Origin: DATEPR01 sp036269975
GTDB taxonomy: Bacteria > Actinomycetota > Actinomycetes > Mycobacteriales > Pseudonocardiaceae
Length of the DNA: 44,301 nt
Reading direction: 5' to 3'
Assembly: GCA_036269975.1 (NCBI GenBank)
Contig: DATBDL010000330.1
Span: 1 to 44,301 of the forward strand
In this document: piece by piece, positions 32,235 through 38,740 of the stretch
Layout of the letters: every line of letters starts with the position of its first letter
How positions within the stretch are numbered: position 1 is the stretch's first letter
Notes under the pieces: model-generated
What the model was told of the DNA's origin: nothing
The model's input: the letters and a program-made list of their open reading frames with translations, nothing else
The model's database searches: none
Made by a program: the position numbers and the translations under genes

Positions 32235-32250
32235 TGTGAATGGTTTCACG
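32235..32250. promoter_or_regulatory. CRP-like operator in the whiB1 promoter
   Basis: TGTGA-ATGGTT-TCACG (32235-32250) matches the CRP/FNR palindrome TGTGA-N6-TCACA at nine of ten defined positions. It lies 68-83 bases before the whiB1 ATG, overlapping where the -10 would fall from the TTGACA at 32262-32267. Mycobacterial whiB1 is also controlled by the cAMP receptor protein. Confidence 0.6.
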
Positions 32251-32261
32251 AACCGCGTCGA

Positions 32262-32267
32262 TGTCAA
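32262..32267 (-). promoter_or_regulatory. whiB1 promoter -35 (TTGACA)
   Basis: The minus strand reads a perfect TTGACA here, 95 bases before the whiB1 ATG. With a 17-19 base spacer the -10 falls within ACCATTCA (about 32237-32244), a weak hexamer inside the CRP-like palindrome, as expected for a regulated promoter. Confidence 0.45.
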
Positions 32268-32392
32268 GACCTTTGTCTCAAACCGGTGAGAGACCTCACC
32301 CGAAAGATCGACGTGTTCTTGACATGCTGATTTGCACACGGATTCGGACCAGATCCACATCGCGCCCTGGTCTCGGCCAGATCACGTACAGG

Positions 32393-33316
32393 TCACACTG
32401 CGACCCTGAGTGCGTCCGGCACTGACATGAAGTTTACACTCCGCCGTTCGCCCAGCAGGTCGCCGTCGACCTGCACTCGAACGGGAACGTCCGAGGTCAC
32501 CCGTACGTGCGACAGGTCGTCACGCAGCATCAGGTGCTTGCCGTGCGGCTGCTTGGCACCACGTACCACCTGGCCGACGTGCCGCAGCACGGTCGGCGCG
32601 GCGAGACTGCGCAGGGCGAACAGCCCGAGCCCCCGGTCGAACGAGCAGGTCGGGATCAGCCGCAGCGGCCGCGAGCCCAGGTAGGTCCACGGGTCGGTGT
32701 TGCACACGACCGCCATCCGCACGCCGTCGACGGGCTCCTCGCCGGGCAGTGTCACGGTCAGTTCCGGCGCGCGCAGCGCCTCGCGGGCGTAGTGACCCAG
32801 CGCCGTGCGTGCGTAGAGGACGGGACTGGCCTGCTTGCGCCGCCTGCGGTCCACCGCCGCGACGACCTCGGCGTCCCAGCCGACGCCCGCGTTGAACGTG
32901 AACCACCTGTCGTCCACCCGGCCAAGTCCGACCGATCGGCTGCGCCCCGCCTCGATCGCCTGCAACAGCCGGTGGGTGGCCTCGACCGGGTCGCGCGGCA
33001 GCCCGAGCGCGCCGGCGAACACGTTGGCCGAACCGCCGGGCACGACGCCCAGCATGGGGCGACCCCCGTCGATGGCATCGTTGTCGGCCCGCATCAGGCC
33101 GTTGACGACCTCGTTGACGGTGCCGTCGCCGCCGTGCGCGACGACCAGGTCGAAGCCGTCAGCGACGGCCTGAGCGGCCGCGTCCGCCGCGTGTCCCCGG
33201 TAGCTGGTCTCCAGGACCTCCAGCTTGACGTCGCTGGCCAGGGCGTGCGCGAGCACGTCCCGCCCGGCGGCCGTCGTCGCGGTCGCGTGCGGATTCACCA
33301 CCAAGAGGGCAAGCAT
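32393..33316 (-). CDS. Diacylglycerol/lipid kinase family protein (YegS-like)
   Basis: Phosphorylates a lipid such as diacylglycerol with ATP, feeding phospholipid or glycolipid turnover at the membrane. The 307 residues show the start MLALLVVNPHATATT, the nucleotide-binding signature VVAHGGDGTVNEVVNGL (about 58-74), LGVVPGGSANVFAGALGLPRDP, the FTFNAGVGWDAEVV segment and the C-terminal beta-domain (VRVQVDGDLLGERRSVNF). ATG 33316 is preferred over GTG 33334: minus-strand TACCCT (33323-33328) sits six bases before the ATG, so a leaderless transcript would start at it. The mycobacterial neighbour Rv3218 occupies a similar position beside whiB1; I cannot say whether it is the same family. Confidence 0.88.
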   Translation of the reverse strand: MLALLVVNPHATATTAAGRDVLAHALASDVKLEVLETSYRGHAADAAAQAVADGFDLVVAHGGDGTVNEVVNGLMRADNDAIDGGRPMLGVVPGGSANVFAGALGLPRDPVEATHRLLQAIEAGRSRSVGLGRVDDRWFTFNAGVGWDAEVVAAVDRRRRKQASPVLYARTALGHYAREALRAPELTVTLPGEEPVDGVRMAVVCNTDPWTYLGSRPLRLIPTCSFDRGLGLFALRSLAAPTVLRHVGQVVRGAKQPHGKHLMLRDDLSHVRVTSDVPVRVQVDGDLLGERRSVNFMSVPDALRVAV

Positions 33317-33322
33317 TACCGC

Positions 33323-33378
33323 AGGGTAGGACACCTTGGCGTCGCCACTTGGCGGTGAGCACCCGTGCGGATGCTCAC
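33323..33378 (-). promoter_or_regulatory. Leaderless promoter and upstream inverted repeat for the lipid kinase gene
   Basis: On the minus strand TACCCT (33323-33328) is a TANNNT -10 placed so that transcription begins at the ATG (33316). GTGAGCA (33355-33361) and TGCTCAC (33372-33378) form a perfect 7-bp inverted repeat with a 10-base spacer about 40-60 bases upstream of that start, a plausible regulator site. No good -35 is seen. The rest of the 320-base gap up to the gene at 33637 shows only TACGAT (33568-33573) as a possible plus-strand -10. Confidence 0.35.
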
Positions 33379-33636
33379 ACCACTCTCCGTCACCAGAACT
33401 GCCACCACCGACAGCGCGTCAGCTCCCTCCCGCGCACAGTGCGGTTGCGCGACCCCTCTGCCGTGGCGAGTGCACCCAGACGACCGTCTGCTCACCGACG
33501 ACTGTGGACTGGCTGACCTGATGATCGCGCGTCCACCACCGGAAAGAATACGGCCGACCGGGTGGCCTACGATCTGGGGTGTGCACGTAACGTGACGTGC
33601 CTGCCCCATCACCGGCTGAGAGGCGAGGCTGACCCG

Positions 33637-34035
33637 GTGCCCACCCTGCACCCAGCACCGCGAACGGTGCGTGTCGCCGGCGCGCTGGTGGCCGTCGAGG
33701 GCCTCACCGGGCTCGCGTTCGCAGTGGCCGTGCTGGTGCGGACGTTCGGCGTGACCACCGATCGAGGGAACCTCTACGGCGAGGCCGGGTTCTTCCTGAT
33801 CATGGCGGCGGCCGTCGTCGCCGTCGCCGCCGGTCTGGTGCTGGGCAGCCGCTGGGCGCGGACGCCGTCGGTCGTGCTGCAGATCCTGCTGGTCGCCGTC
33901 GCCTGGTACGCGATCGGGCCGACGAAACTGGTCGTGCCCGCGATCATCACGGTCGTGGTGTGCGTCGCGACGGTGGTCCTGCTGTTCACGGCGCCCGCCC
34001 GTGCGTGGGCGGTCGAGGACCCTACGTCGAGCTGA
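33637..34035 (+). CDS. Conserved four-helix integral membrane protein
   Basis: A 132-residue membrane protein of unknown function with four predicted transmembrane segments: VAGALVAVEGLTGLAFAVAVL, FFLIMAAAVVAVAAGLVLG, PSVVLQILLVAVAWYAIG and VPAIITVVVCVATVVLLFT. The helix-rich layout and place beside whiB1 and the GNAT gene match mycobacterial Rv3217c. GTG 33637 is chosen: GCGAGG at 33623-33628 is eight bases ahead, and the 25 residues upstream in frame look non-coding. The last 14 bases overlap the convergent GNAT gene. Confidence 0.82.
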   Translation: MPTLHPAPRTVRVAGALVAVEGLTGLAFAVAVLVRTFGVTTDRGNLYGEAGFFLIMAAAVVAVAAGLVLGSRWARTPSVVLQILLVAVAWYAIGPTKLVVPAIITVVVCVATVVLLFTAPARAWAVEDPTSS

Positions 34036-34534
34036 GATCCGTCAGGGCCGTTCCGTCCAGGCGCAGCCGTGTCCAGCCGTCCACCGGCGCGGCGCCGATC
34101 GAGCGGTAGAAGTCGATGGCCGGCGTGTTCCAGTCCAGGACGGACCATTCGAACCGCCCGTAGCCGCGCTCGACGCACTCCCGCGCCAGCGTGGTCATCA
34201 GCGCCCTGCCCAGCCCGGACCCGCGATGCGCCGGCCGGACGAACAGGTCTTCCAGGTAGATGCCGTACACACCGCGCCACGTGGAGAAACTGAGGAACCA
34301 CAAGGCGAATCCGACGACATCGCCGTCGATCTCGCCGACGTGCCCGAACAGTGCCGGCGAAGGGTCGAACAACGCGGTGTCGAGTTGTTCGACCGTGAGA
34401 TGACACTCCTGCGGCGCCTTCTCGTAGTCGGCGAGCTCGTGCACGAGTGCGACCACACGCTCGACATCGGACGGTACGATCCGGCGAATCCGATTGTCCG
34501 GCAAGGCATCCCCCGCAAGCAGCGCTCCGGTCAC
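34022..34534 (-). CDS. GNAT family N-acetyltransferase
   Basis: A 170-residue acetyl-CoA-dependent acyltransferase resembling the spermidine/thialysine acetyltransferase (SSAT) subgroup. Visible parts are RIVPSDVERVVALVHELADYEKAPQEC at the N-terminus, VVGFALWFLSFSTWRGVYGIYLEDLFVRP (beta4-beta5), the acetyl-CoA loop RGSGLGRALM (Q/RxxGxG/A type), and the C-terminal WSVLDWNTPAIDFYRSIGA typical of SSAT-like proteins. The acceptor is unknown. The GTG start overlaps the stop of the upstream histidine phosphatase gene (GTGA), so the two are co-translated. Rv3216 is the positional counterpart. Confidence 0.9.
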   Translation of the reverse strand: MTGALLAGDALPDNRIRRIVPSDVERVVALVHELADYEKAPQECHLTVEQLDTALFDPSPALFGHVGEIDGDVVGFALWFLSFSTWRGVYGIYLEDLFVRPAHRGSGLGRALMTTLARECVERGYGRFEWSVLDWNTPAIDFYRSIGAAPVDGWTRLRLDGTALTDLSST

Positions 34535-35142
34535 ACCGACCAGGGCGGGATGTTCGACCGTATCACCTGGCGCTCGCCGCGTTCGTCGCCGAGCACGGTC
34601 GTCCCGGCCGGATCGAGCCCGAACCGCACCCCGTCCGACGCCGGCAGCTCCAGCCAGCGGCTGATCAGGACGCGGCTGAAATGCCCGTGTCCGACCAGGA
34701 TCACGTCACCGCTGGACAGCGCGGCGCACACCCGGTCGAGCAGGTGGCTGGCGCGCTTGCCGACGTGTTCGGCGGTCTCGCCGTGCGGGATCGGATGCGT
34801 CCAGACGGTCCAGTTGGGCACCTTCTGCTGGATGTCGTCGGTGGTGAGGCCCTCGTAGTCGCCGTAGTCCCACTCGGCGAGTTCCTCGGTGACCTCGTCC
34901 ACCTCGAGGCCGGCCAGTTCGGCCGTGCGCAGGGCACGGCCGCGCGGGCTCGCCAGCACGAGCGCGGGGGGCAGGTTGGTGCCACGCAGTCGGCTGAGCA
35001 CGAGGCCGGCCAGCCGGGCCTGCTGCTCGCCGGCGATGGTCAGTGGCACATCGGTGGTGCCGGTGTGCCGGCCGGCCGCGGACCATTCGGTCTCGCCGTG
35101 GCGCAGCACGTAGACGACACGCTGGTCTCCGTTCAGGGACAC
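34531..35142 (-). CDS. Histidine phosphatase family protein (Rv3214/Gpm2-like)
   Basis: Phosphoglycerate-mutase-superfamily phosphatase that uses a phospho-histidine intermediate; its mycobacterial relative Rv3214 acts as an acid phosphatase rather than a mutase. Key motifs are VVYVLRHGETEWSAAGRHTG (catalytic His), SPRGRALRTAEL, EWDYGDYEGLTTDDI (general acid Glu) and LVGHGHFSRVLISRWLELP (second His). The GTG at 35142 gives 203 residues, the same length as Rv3214. An ATG at 35205 gives 224 residues with a non-conserved head and cannot be excluded. It is coupled to the GNAT gene by stop/start overlap. Confidence 0.9.
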   Translation of the reverse strand: MSLNGDQRVVYVLRHGETEWSAAGRHTGTTDVPLTIAGEQQARLAGLVLSRLRGTNLPPALVLASPRGRALRTAELAGLEVDEVTEELAEWDYGDYEGLTTDDIQQKVPNWTVWTHPIPHGETAEHVGKRASHLLDRVCAALSSGDVILVGHGHFSRVLISRWLELPASDGVRFGLDPAGTTVLGDERGERQVIRSNIPPWSV

Positions 35143-35218
35143 CTGGACATCGTAGGCAGGCAACGGGGCGATGGCCGGGAAGCAAACGTGTGCGACTGGT
35201 CTCATTGCTACTGCTGGG

Positions 35219-35224
35219 TAACAT
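35219..35224 (+). promoter_or_regulatory. -10 of a likely leaderless transcript
   Basis: TAACAT (35219-35224) is a TANNNT -10, and seven bases separate it from the ATG at 35232. No Shine-Dalgarno precedes that ATG, so the mRNA probably starts at or beside the start codon. No clear -35. Confidence 0.35.
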
Positions 35225-35231
35225 ACTGGCC

Positions 35232-35705
35232 ATGACGTCGACCTACGCACTCTGGCAGCGCCTGGCCGGTGTGCCCATGGGCCCCCGGTTGTTCTCGGTG
35301 GGCATGTGCCTGCGGGTGCCGTACTTCGCGACCGTGCTGCCGACGGTCACCGAGCTGCGGCCGGGCCACTGCGAGGTGCGCTCGCCGAAGTGGTGGGGGG
35401 TGGGCAACCACATCGGCACGTTCCACGCGATCGCGGCATGCAACCTGGCCGAGGCGGCGATGGGCATGCTCGCCGAGGCCACCGTGCCGCCGACGCACAG
35501 GTGGTTGCCGAGGGGGATGACGGTCGAGTACGTCGCGAAGGCGACCACGAGCCTGCGCGCGACGGCCGAGTTGCCGTCGATCCCGTCCTTCGACGGCCCG
35601 ATGGACCTGCCGGTGCCGGTGACCGTGCGGGACCGCGCCGGTCAGCCGGTCGTGACGGCCGTGATCACCTGTCGAGTAACGCCACGAGTGTCTTCGGAGC
35701 GCTGA
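35232..35705 (+). CDS. DUF4442 (hotdog-fold) protein
   Basis: A 157-residue protein of the DUF4442 hotdog-fold family, related to thioesterases. Typical features are LAGVPMGPRLFSVGMCLRVPYFATVLP at the N-terminus, WWGVGNHIGTFHAIAACNLAEAAMGML (central hotdog helix with the N-H-I-G-T motif), WLPRGMTVEYVAKATTSLRATAEL and the C-terminal strand VTAVITCRVTPR. An acyl-CoA or acyl-ACP thioesterase activity is possible but unproven. ATG 35232 lacks a Shine-Dalgarno but has a -10-like TAACAT just upstream. The last 41 bases overlap the convergent YjbR-like gene. Confidence 0.87.
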   Translation: MTSTYALWQRLAGVPMGPRLFSVGMCLRVPYFATVLPTVTELRPGHCEVRSPKWWGVGNHIGTFHAIAACNLAEAAMGMLAEATVPPTHRWLPRGMTVEYVAKATTSLRATAELPSIPSFDGPMDLPVPVTVRDRAGQPVVTAVITCRVTPRVSSER

Positions 35706-36027
35706 CGCGGTAGGCGTCCGCGACCAGTTCGCCGATCTCGGCCCAGTCGACGGTCTCGATGTCGAGCCGCACCCCGAGCCACCCGCGATGGCCGACGTAG
35801 GGCGGGTGGAAGAAGCGGTCGGGAGCGCTGGCGAGCAGTGCTTCTTGCACGCCGGGCGCCGCGGCACACCAGAACCCGAGCCGGTCGTCGTGATGGTGAT
35901 CGGCGTAGGACACGAAGGTCTTCCTGCCCCGCACGAACCAGGTCGGCTCGCCGTCGCTGAGCCGCTCGGTGGTCTCGGGAAGGGCGACACAGAGCTGTCG
36001 CAGCCGAGCCAGCGGGCTGTCGGCCAC
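35665..36027 (-). CDS. MmcQ/YjbR family protein
   Basis: A 120-residue CyaY-like-fold protein; members are annotated as DNA-binding, but their role is not settled. Visible family features are LPETTERLSDGEPTWFVRGRKTFVSYADHHHDDRLGFWCAAAPG, then RFFHPPYVGHRGWLGVRLD and the C-terminal ELVADAYRVSAPKTLVALL. The GTG at 36027 is chosen; a TTG at 36036 would add three residues. The gene overlaps the DUF4442 gene by 41 bases at the 3' ends and follows a small membrane protein gene by 28 bases on the same strand. Confidence 0.88.
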   Translation of the reverse strand: MADSPLARLRQLCVALPETTERLSDGEPTWFVRGRKTFVSYADHHHDDRLGFWCAAAPGVQEALLASAPDRFFHPPYVGHRGWLGVRLDIETVDWAEIGELVADAYRVSAPKTLVALLDR

Positions 36028-36055
36028 GGCCCGCAACCGAGCCGGCGGCTGTCGG

Positions 36056-36229
36056 TCACGGCCGCCCCACCGACACGACGCCCGCCCCCTCCGGGTGGCC
36101 GTACCCCACGTCGCAGGACCGCATCATCAGTCCCATCAGCAGAAACAGCATCGGCAGCGCGAGCAACAGCGGTAGGGTCCTGGCCCACTCCCGGCCGTTC
36201 CTGACCGGCTGCTTACCACCCACGGCCAT
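36056..36229 (-). CDS. Small single-pass membrane protein, 57 residues
   Basis: Starts ATG 36229 (MAVGGKQPVRNGREWARTL), followed by one strong hydrophobic segment PLLLALPMLFLLMGLMM (about 20-36) and a short polar tail with one Cys (RSCDVGYGHPEG). GAGGTG lies immediately upstream; a GTG at 36223 would have better spacing to it. It ends 28 bases before the YjbR-like gene on the same strand, so the two may share a transcript. I do not recognise a family; the clear helix, basic N-terminal flank and ribosome-binding site are the support. Confidence 0.55.
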   Translation of the reverse strand: MAVGGKQPVRNGREWARTLPLLLALPMLFLLMGLMMRSCDVGYGHPEGAGVVSVGRP

Positions 36230-36288
36230 CACCTCGGGCGTAGCCTGCACCCCAACCCCACCAAACGCAACGCCCACCGACTCGCGCC

Positions 36289-36591
36289 TCAGATGCGGAC
36301 GACCACCGGGTTGAGAATCTTCACGAGCTGCTGGGTGCCTGCGGTTGTCAGATTGTCCCGCGAAGCGGCAATGTTGTCCGCCGGATTCAACTGGGACCCG
36401 TCCAGCCGCCACCCGGCAGCCGCGGCGAGCTGTCGCAGGAAGGCTCTCTGGGTCCGCCCGTTGCCCTCGCGGAAGGGATGTCGAGAGTTGATTTCGCCGT
36501 AGTGATATGCGAGCCGTTCGACGAATCGCTCACGCTGCAATCCGGTCAGCCAGTCATCGGCTTCCAGTTCGGCCAGAACCGCTGATACCTG
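36289..36591 (-). pseudogene. Truncated Fic domain protein (toxin remnant)
   Basis: About 100 residues homologous to the C-terminal half of Fic AMP-transferases: VSAVLAELEADDWLTGLQRERFVERLAYHYGEIN, the intact catalytic motif HPFREGNGRTQR, then AFLRQLAAAAGWRLDGSQLNPADNIAASR. The N-terminal half of the fold, including the flap and the usual YPWAG region, is missing. The homology begins within the end of the antitoxin-like gene in another frame (+1), and upstream in this frame there is only out-of-frame antitoxin sequence. No start codon with a ribosome-binding site precedes it. A deletion fusing the antitoxin end to mid-Fic explains the arrangement. Confidence 0.8.
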
Positions 36592-36754
36592 CCTGCCGGA
36601 TGGCCTCTGCGGCGGACTGGCTGCCGTTCGCCACCGACCGGAGAACGTCCTGCCACTCGTCGTCCAGGTCGATGCCCTCCATGGACGATTTCGCGGCGGC
36701 GTGCGCGACCGCTGATTCGACGTCCGCCAGTTGTCTGGCATAGTAATGACGCAT
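36554..36754 (-). CDS. VbhA-like antitoxin of a Fic system
   Basis: A 66-residue protein, MRHYYARQLADVESAVAHAA then AKSSMEGIDLDDEWQDVL and VANGSQSAAEAIRQAG, fitting the VbhA family that inhibits Fic toxins through an inhibitory helix with an (S/T)xxxE(G/N) motif. Here Glu-Gly is present (SSMEG), but the residue four before Glu is Lys, with Ser at -2 and -3, so the motif is shifted or altered. The last ten residues (ISGSGRTGSR) look like read-through into truncated fic DNA. The partner toxin is broken, so this may be a relic without selection. No convincing Shine-Dalgarno. Confidence 0.6.
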   Translation of the reverse strand: MRHYYARQLADVESAVAHAAAKSSMEGIDLDDEWQDVLRSVANGSQSAAEAIRQAGISGSGRTGSR

Positions 36755-36782
36755 CAGGTGGGTCGGGATTTCTTCCGAGCGG

Positions 36783-36836
36783 TTATGGTCCGGTCGACTG
36801 GATCAGGGTCGCTGCGACGTCATCCACATCGGCCAT
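36783..36836 (-). pseudogene. Start of a Panacea (DUF4065/SocA-like) antitoxin gene, truncated
   Basis: ATG 36836 encodes MADVDDVAATLIQSTGP followed by a stop. This closely resembles the N-terminal signature of Panacea-domain proteins (V-H-D-V-A-x-x-I-L-x-x-T-G-P). The rest of that roughly 150-residue domain is missing; the VbhA-like gene begins 29 bases after the stop. GGAAG precedes the ATG. Panacea proteins are antitoxins for diverse toxins, including Fic/Doc types, so this may be a piece of the same decayed locus. The match is short and therefore tentative. Confidence 0.4.
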
Positions 36837-36937
36837 CTCGGCACTTCCGGTCGCGATTGCGCCAGTCTACTCGTCAGTTAGATGTACGCACACCTGATCG
36901 TAATAGGAGGGCTATTCGGCGTGTCGTCCGTAGACGA

Positions 36938-36979
36938 CGACGGCCGGGGTAGCCCCGATGTGGGGCACCCCGGCCGTCG
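36938..36979. terminator. sodN terminator hairpin
   Basis: CGACGGCCGGGGT (36938-36950) pairs with ACCCCGGCCGTCG (36967-36979), and the intervening bases add GCCCC/GGGGC around a 5-base loop: an 18-bp stem with one bulged base. It starts 17 bases past the sodN stop on the minus strand and separates sodN from the decayed toxin-antitoxin locus. Confidence 0.88.
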
Positions 36980-36995
36980 GCGGCTTTGCGTGGGT

Positions 36996-37403
36996 TCAGG
37001 CGTTCTTGGTCTCCCAGAAGATCTTGTCGATTTCTGCGATCAGGTCCAGTAGTTCCTGGCCCTTGGCCGGGTCCATGGAGCCCTTGGTGCCCGACGCGCC
37101 CGCTGCCTTCGTCGCCCTGTTGAACAGGTCGTGCAACTGGGGGTACTTCTCGAAGTGGGGGGTCTTGAAGTAGTCGGTCCACAGGACCCACAGGTGGTGC
37201 TTGACGAGTTCGCTGCGTTGTTCCTTGATCACGATCGAGCGGGCGCGGAACTCGGGATCCGCGCTGTCCTGGTACTTCTGCTGAATCGCCTTGACGGACT
37301 CGGCTTCGATCCTGGCCTGAGCCGGGTCGTAGACACCGCACGGCAGATCGCAGTGTGCGGTGGCCGCCAGACGTGGGCCGAGGATGCGCGACAACAGTCG
37401 CAT
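36996..37403 (-). CDS. sodN: Nickel superoxide dismutase
   Basis: Converts superoxide to oxygen and hydrogen peroxide using a nickel centre. The 135-residue precursor has a 16-residue leader (MRLLSRILGPRLAATA), removed to expose the nickel-hook HCDLPCG; His17, Cys18 and Cys22 become His1, Cys2 and Cys6 of the mature four-helix subunit. The rest (KAIQQKYQDSADPEFRAR, HHLWVLWTDYFKTPHFEKYPQLHDLFN, IDKIFWETK) is typical of Streptomyces SodN. ATG 37403 has GGGAGG about six bases upstream. Its maturation protease gene sodX is divergent, with 78 bases between starts. Minus-strand TAAGGT (37438-37443) is a possible -10. Confidence 0.97.
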   Translation of the reverse strand: MRLLSRILGPRLAATAHCDLPCGVYDPAQARIEAESVKAIQQKYQDSADPEFRARSIVIKEQRSELVKHHLWVLWTDYFKTPHFEKYPQLHDLFNRATKAAGASGTKGSMDPAKGQELLDLIAEIDKIFWETKNA

Positions 37404-37481
37404 TGTTCCTCCCTGACTGTGATGCTCCGACTCGTTGACCTTACCCTCGTGCCGTCGGTCGGGCAGGCGGGGAGGTGATCG

Positions 37482-37811
37482 TTGGCACCGCAGCTCAACC
37501 CGCTCGGTTGGTGGCCGTTGCGGCGGGTGCGGGTCCGTGGGCCCTCGATGTCACCCACCCTGTCCGACTCCGACATCGTGCTGGTGCGAGCGGGCGCCAC
37601 CGCCACCGAACCGGGGAGTGTCGTCCTCGTCGTCTGGGCCAGTCGGCCTGGTCAGCTCTCGGTCAAGCGAGCCTTGCGGCGGAACGACGAAGGCTGGTTC
37701 GTGGTGGGGGACAACCCTGGCGGTTCGACCGATTCGCGCGAGTTGGGGCCGGCTACGGTCGTGGGAGTCGTTCGGTGGCGGTTGTGGCCCAAACCAGGGC
37801 CGATCAGATGA
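37482..37811 (+). CDS. sodX: NiSOD maturation peptidase (S26 family)
   Basis: Signal-peptidase-like protease thought to cut the SodN leader so that the N-terminal His-Cys hook can bind nickel. The 109 residues contain box B GPSMSPTL with catalytic Ser22, box D LSVKRAL with catalytic Lys62, and box E GDNPGGSTDSRELG. There is no clear membrane anchor, in keeping with cytoplasmic NiSOD processing. Start TTG 37482 is supported by GGAGGTGAT at 37471-37479, six bases ahead. The gene is divergent from sodN, and its last eight bases overlap the convergent epimerase gene. Confidence 0.93.
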   Translation: MAPQLNPLGWWPLRRVRVRGPSMSPTLSDSDIVLVRAGATATEPGSVVLVVWASRPGQLSVKRALRRNDEGWFVVGDNPGGSTDSRELGPATVVGVVRWRLWPKPGPIR

Positions 37812-38415
37812 GCGCCGCTGTGCGCAGCTCGGCGTAGTGGGCCCTGCAGTCCGCGTACGTCGGCAGCAGTCCGCCTGCCTCGGCTTCGGCCAGGGTGGGG
37901 GCTGCCAGGTCCTTGTCCGACAGGAGCGGCTCCACGTCGCCGGGCCACGGCAGGGCCAGGGCCGGGTCCATGGGGTGGATGCCGTGTTCCGCGCGCGGGT
38001 TGTAGCCCGTCGTGCACAGGTACGACATGATCGTGTCGTCTTCCAGGGCTATGAAGGCGTGACCTATACCCTCCGCCACGTACAGGGCCTTGAAGTCCGT
38101 CGAGTCCAGGACCACCGCGTCCGACTTGCCGAACGTCGGCGAGCCGACCCGGATGTCGATGACCACGTCCAGCAGCGCACCCCTCGGGCAGTAGACGTAC
38201 TTGGCCTGGCCGGGCGGCACGTCGGCGAAGTGCACGCCACGCAGTGCCCCCCGCCTGGACACGCTGTGGTTGGACTGCGCCACCCGCAGCGGGTAGCCGA
38301 CCGTCGCCAGGAACACCGACTCCTGGAACGGCGCCACGAACAGGCCCCTGCTGTCCGGAAACGCCCTGGGGTTGAACTCGAACGCATCGGGGATGGACAG
38401 TTCGCGAGCCTCCAT
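37804..38415 (-). CDS. dTDP-4-dehydrorhamnose 3,5-epimerase family protein (RmlC-like)
   Basis: Cupin-fold epimerase acting on dTDP-4-keto-6-deoxy sugars. The 203 residues show AFPDSRGLFVAPF, SNHSVSRRGALRGVHF with the catalytic base His62, GALLDVVIDIRVGSPTFGK, LYVAEGIGHAFIALEDD and SYLCTTGYNP with the likely acid Tyr138. Length and the C-terminal extension resemble actinobacterial 5- or 3,5-epimerases of deoxysugar pathways. No rmlA, rmlB, rmlD or glycosyltransferase is nearby, so its pathway cannot be told here. ATG 38415 is chosen as MEARELSIPDAF fits the family start. The 3' end overlaps sodX by eight bases. Confidence 0.9.
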   Translation of the reverse strand: MEARELSIPDAFEFNPRAFPDSRGLFVAPFQESVFLATVGYPLRVAQSNHSVSRRGALRGVHFADVPPGQAKYVYCPRGALLDVVIDIRVGSPTFGKSDAVVLDSTDFKALYVAEGIGHAFIALEDDTIMSYLCTTGYNPRAEHGIHPMDPALALPWPGDVEPLLSDKDLAAPTLAEAEAGGLLPTYADCRAHYAELRTAALI

Positions 38416-38740
38416 GGCCGACAGCGTATCGGCACCAGATCGTGAAAACGTGCGGGGCGAGTAGCGGCTGGCGGCACAAAATCGATTGCCGGGTGTGACC
38501 CCTGCCGCAGACAATATTGTCGGTGACTGGCAGACTGGCCAGACCGCAGCGTTGGCGCGCACAACTCCGCCGCTACCCCTGGTGCGAGTGACCGCGAACC
38601 GACGCACTGCCGGCGCGACCCCGCCCGAGTACCACCCGACCGTGTCCACGCGCCGTGTTGACCACGAGTCGTATTGACCACAGGGCAGAAGTGACCACCC
38701 CTGGCCGGGCGGACCGCACAGCGAAACCCTGGAGCACTTC
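38416..38740. other. Intergenic region with TTGACCAC direct repeats
   Basis: About 325 bases between the divergent epimerase and malic enzyme genes, with no plausible coding frame. TTGACCAC occurs at 38658-38665 and 38674-38681 (16-base period), with a related GTGACCAC at 38691-38698, all 40-80 bases before the malic enzyme GTG. These may be -35 elements or direct-repeat operator sites. No clear -10 is visible. Confidence 0.4.

Noticed and set aside
36289..36741. A complete 150-residue Fic protein from ATG 36741
   Set aside because: The first 50 codons are the antitoxin gene in another frame and have no similarity to Fic; only the part from about 36591 is Fic.
37804..38415. A deoxysugar or natural-product biosynthetic cluster
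   Set aside because: The epimerase stands alone; neighbours are NiSOD genes and malic enzyme.
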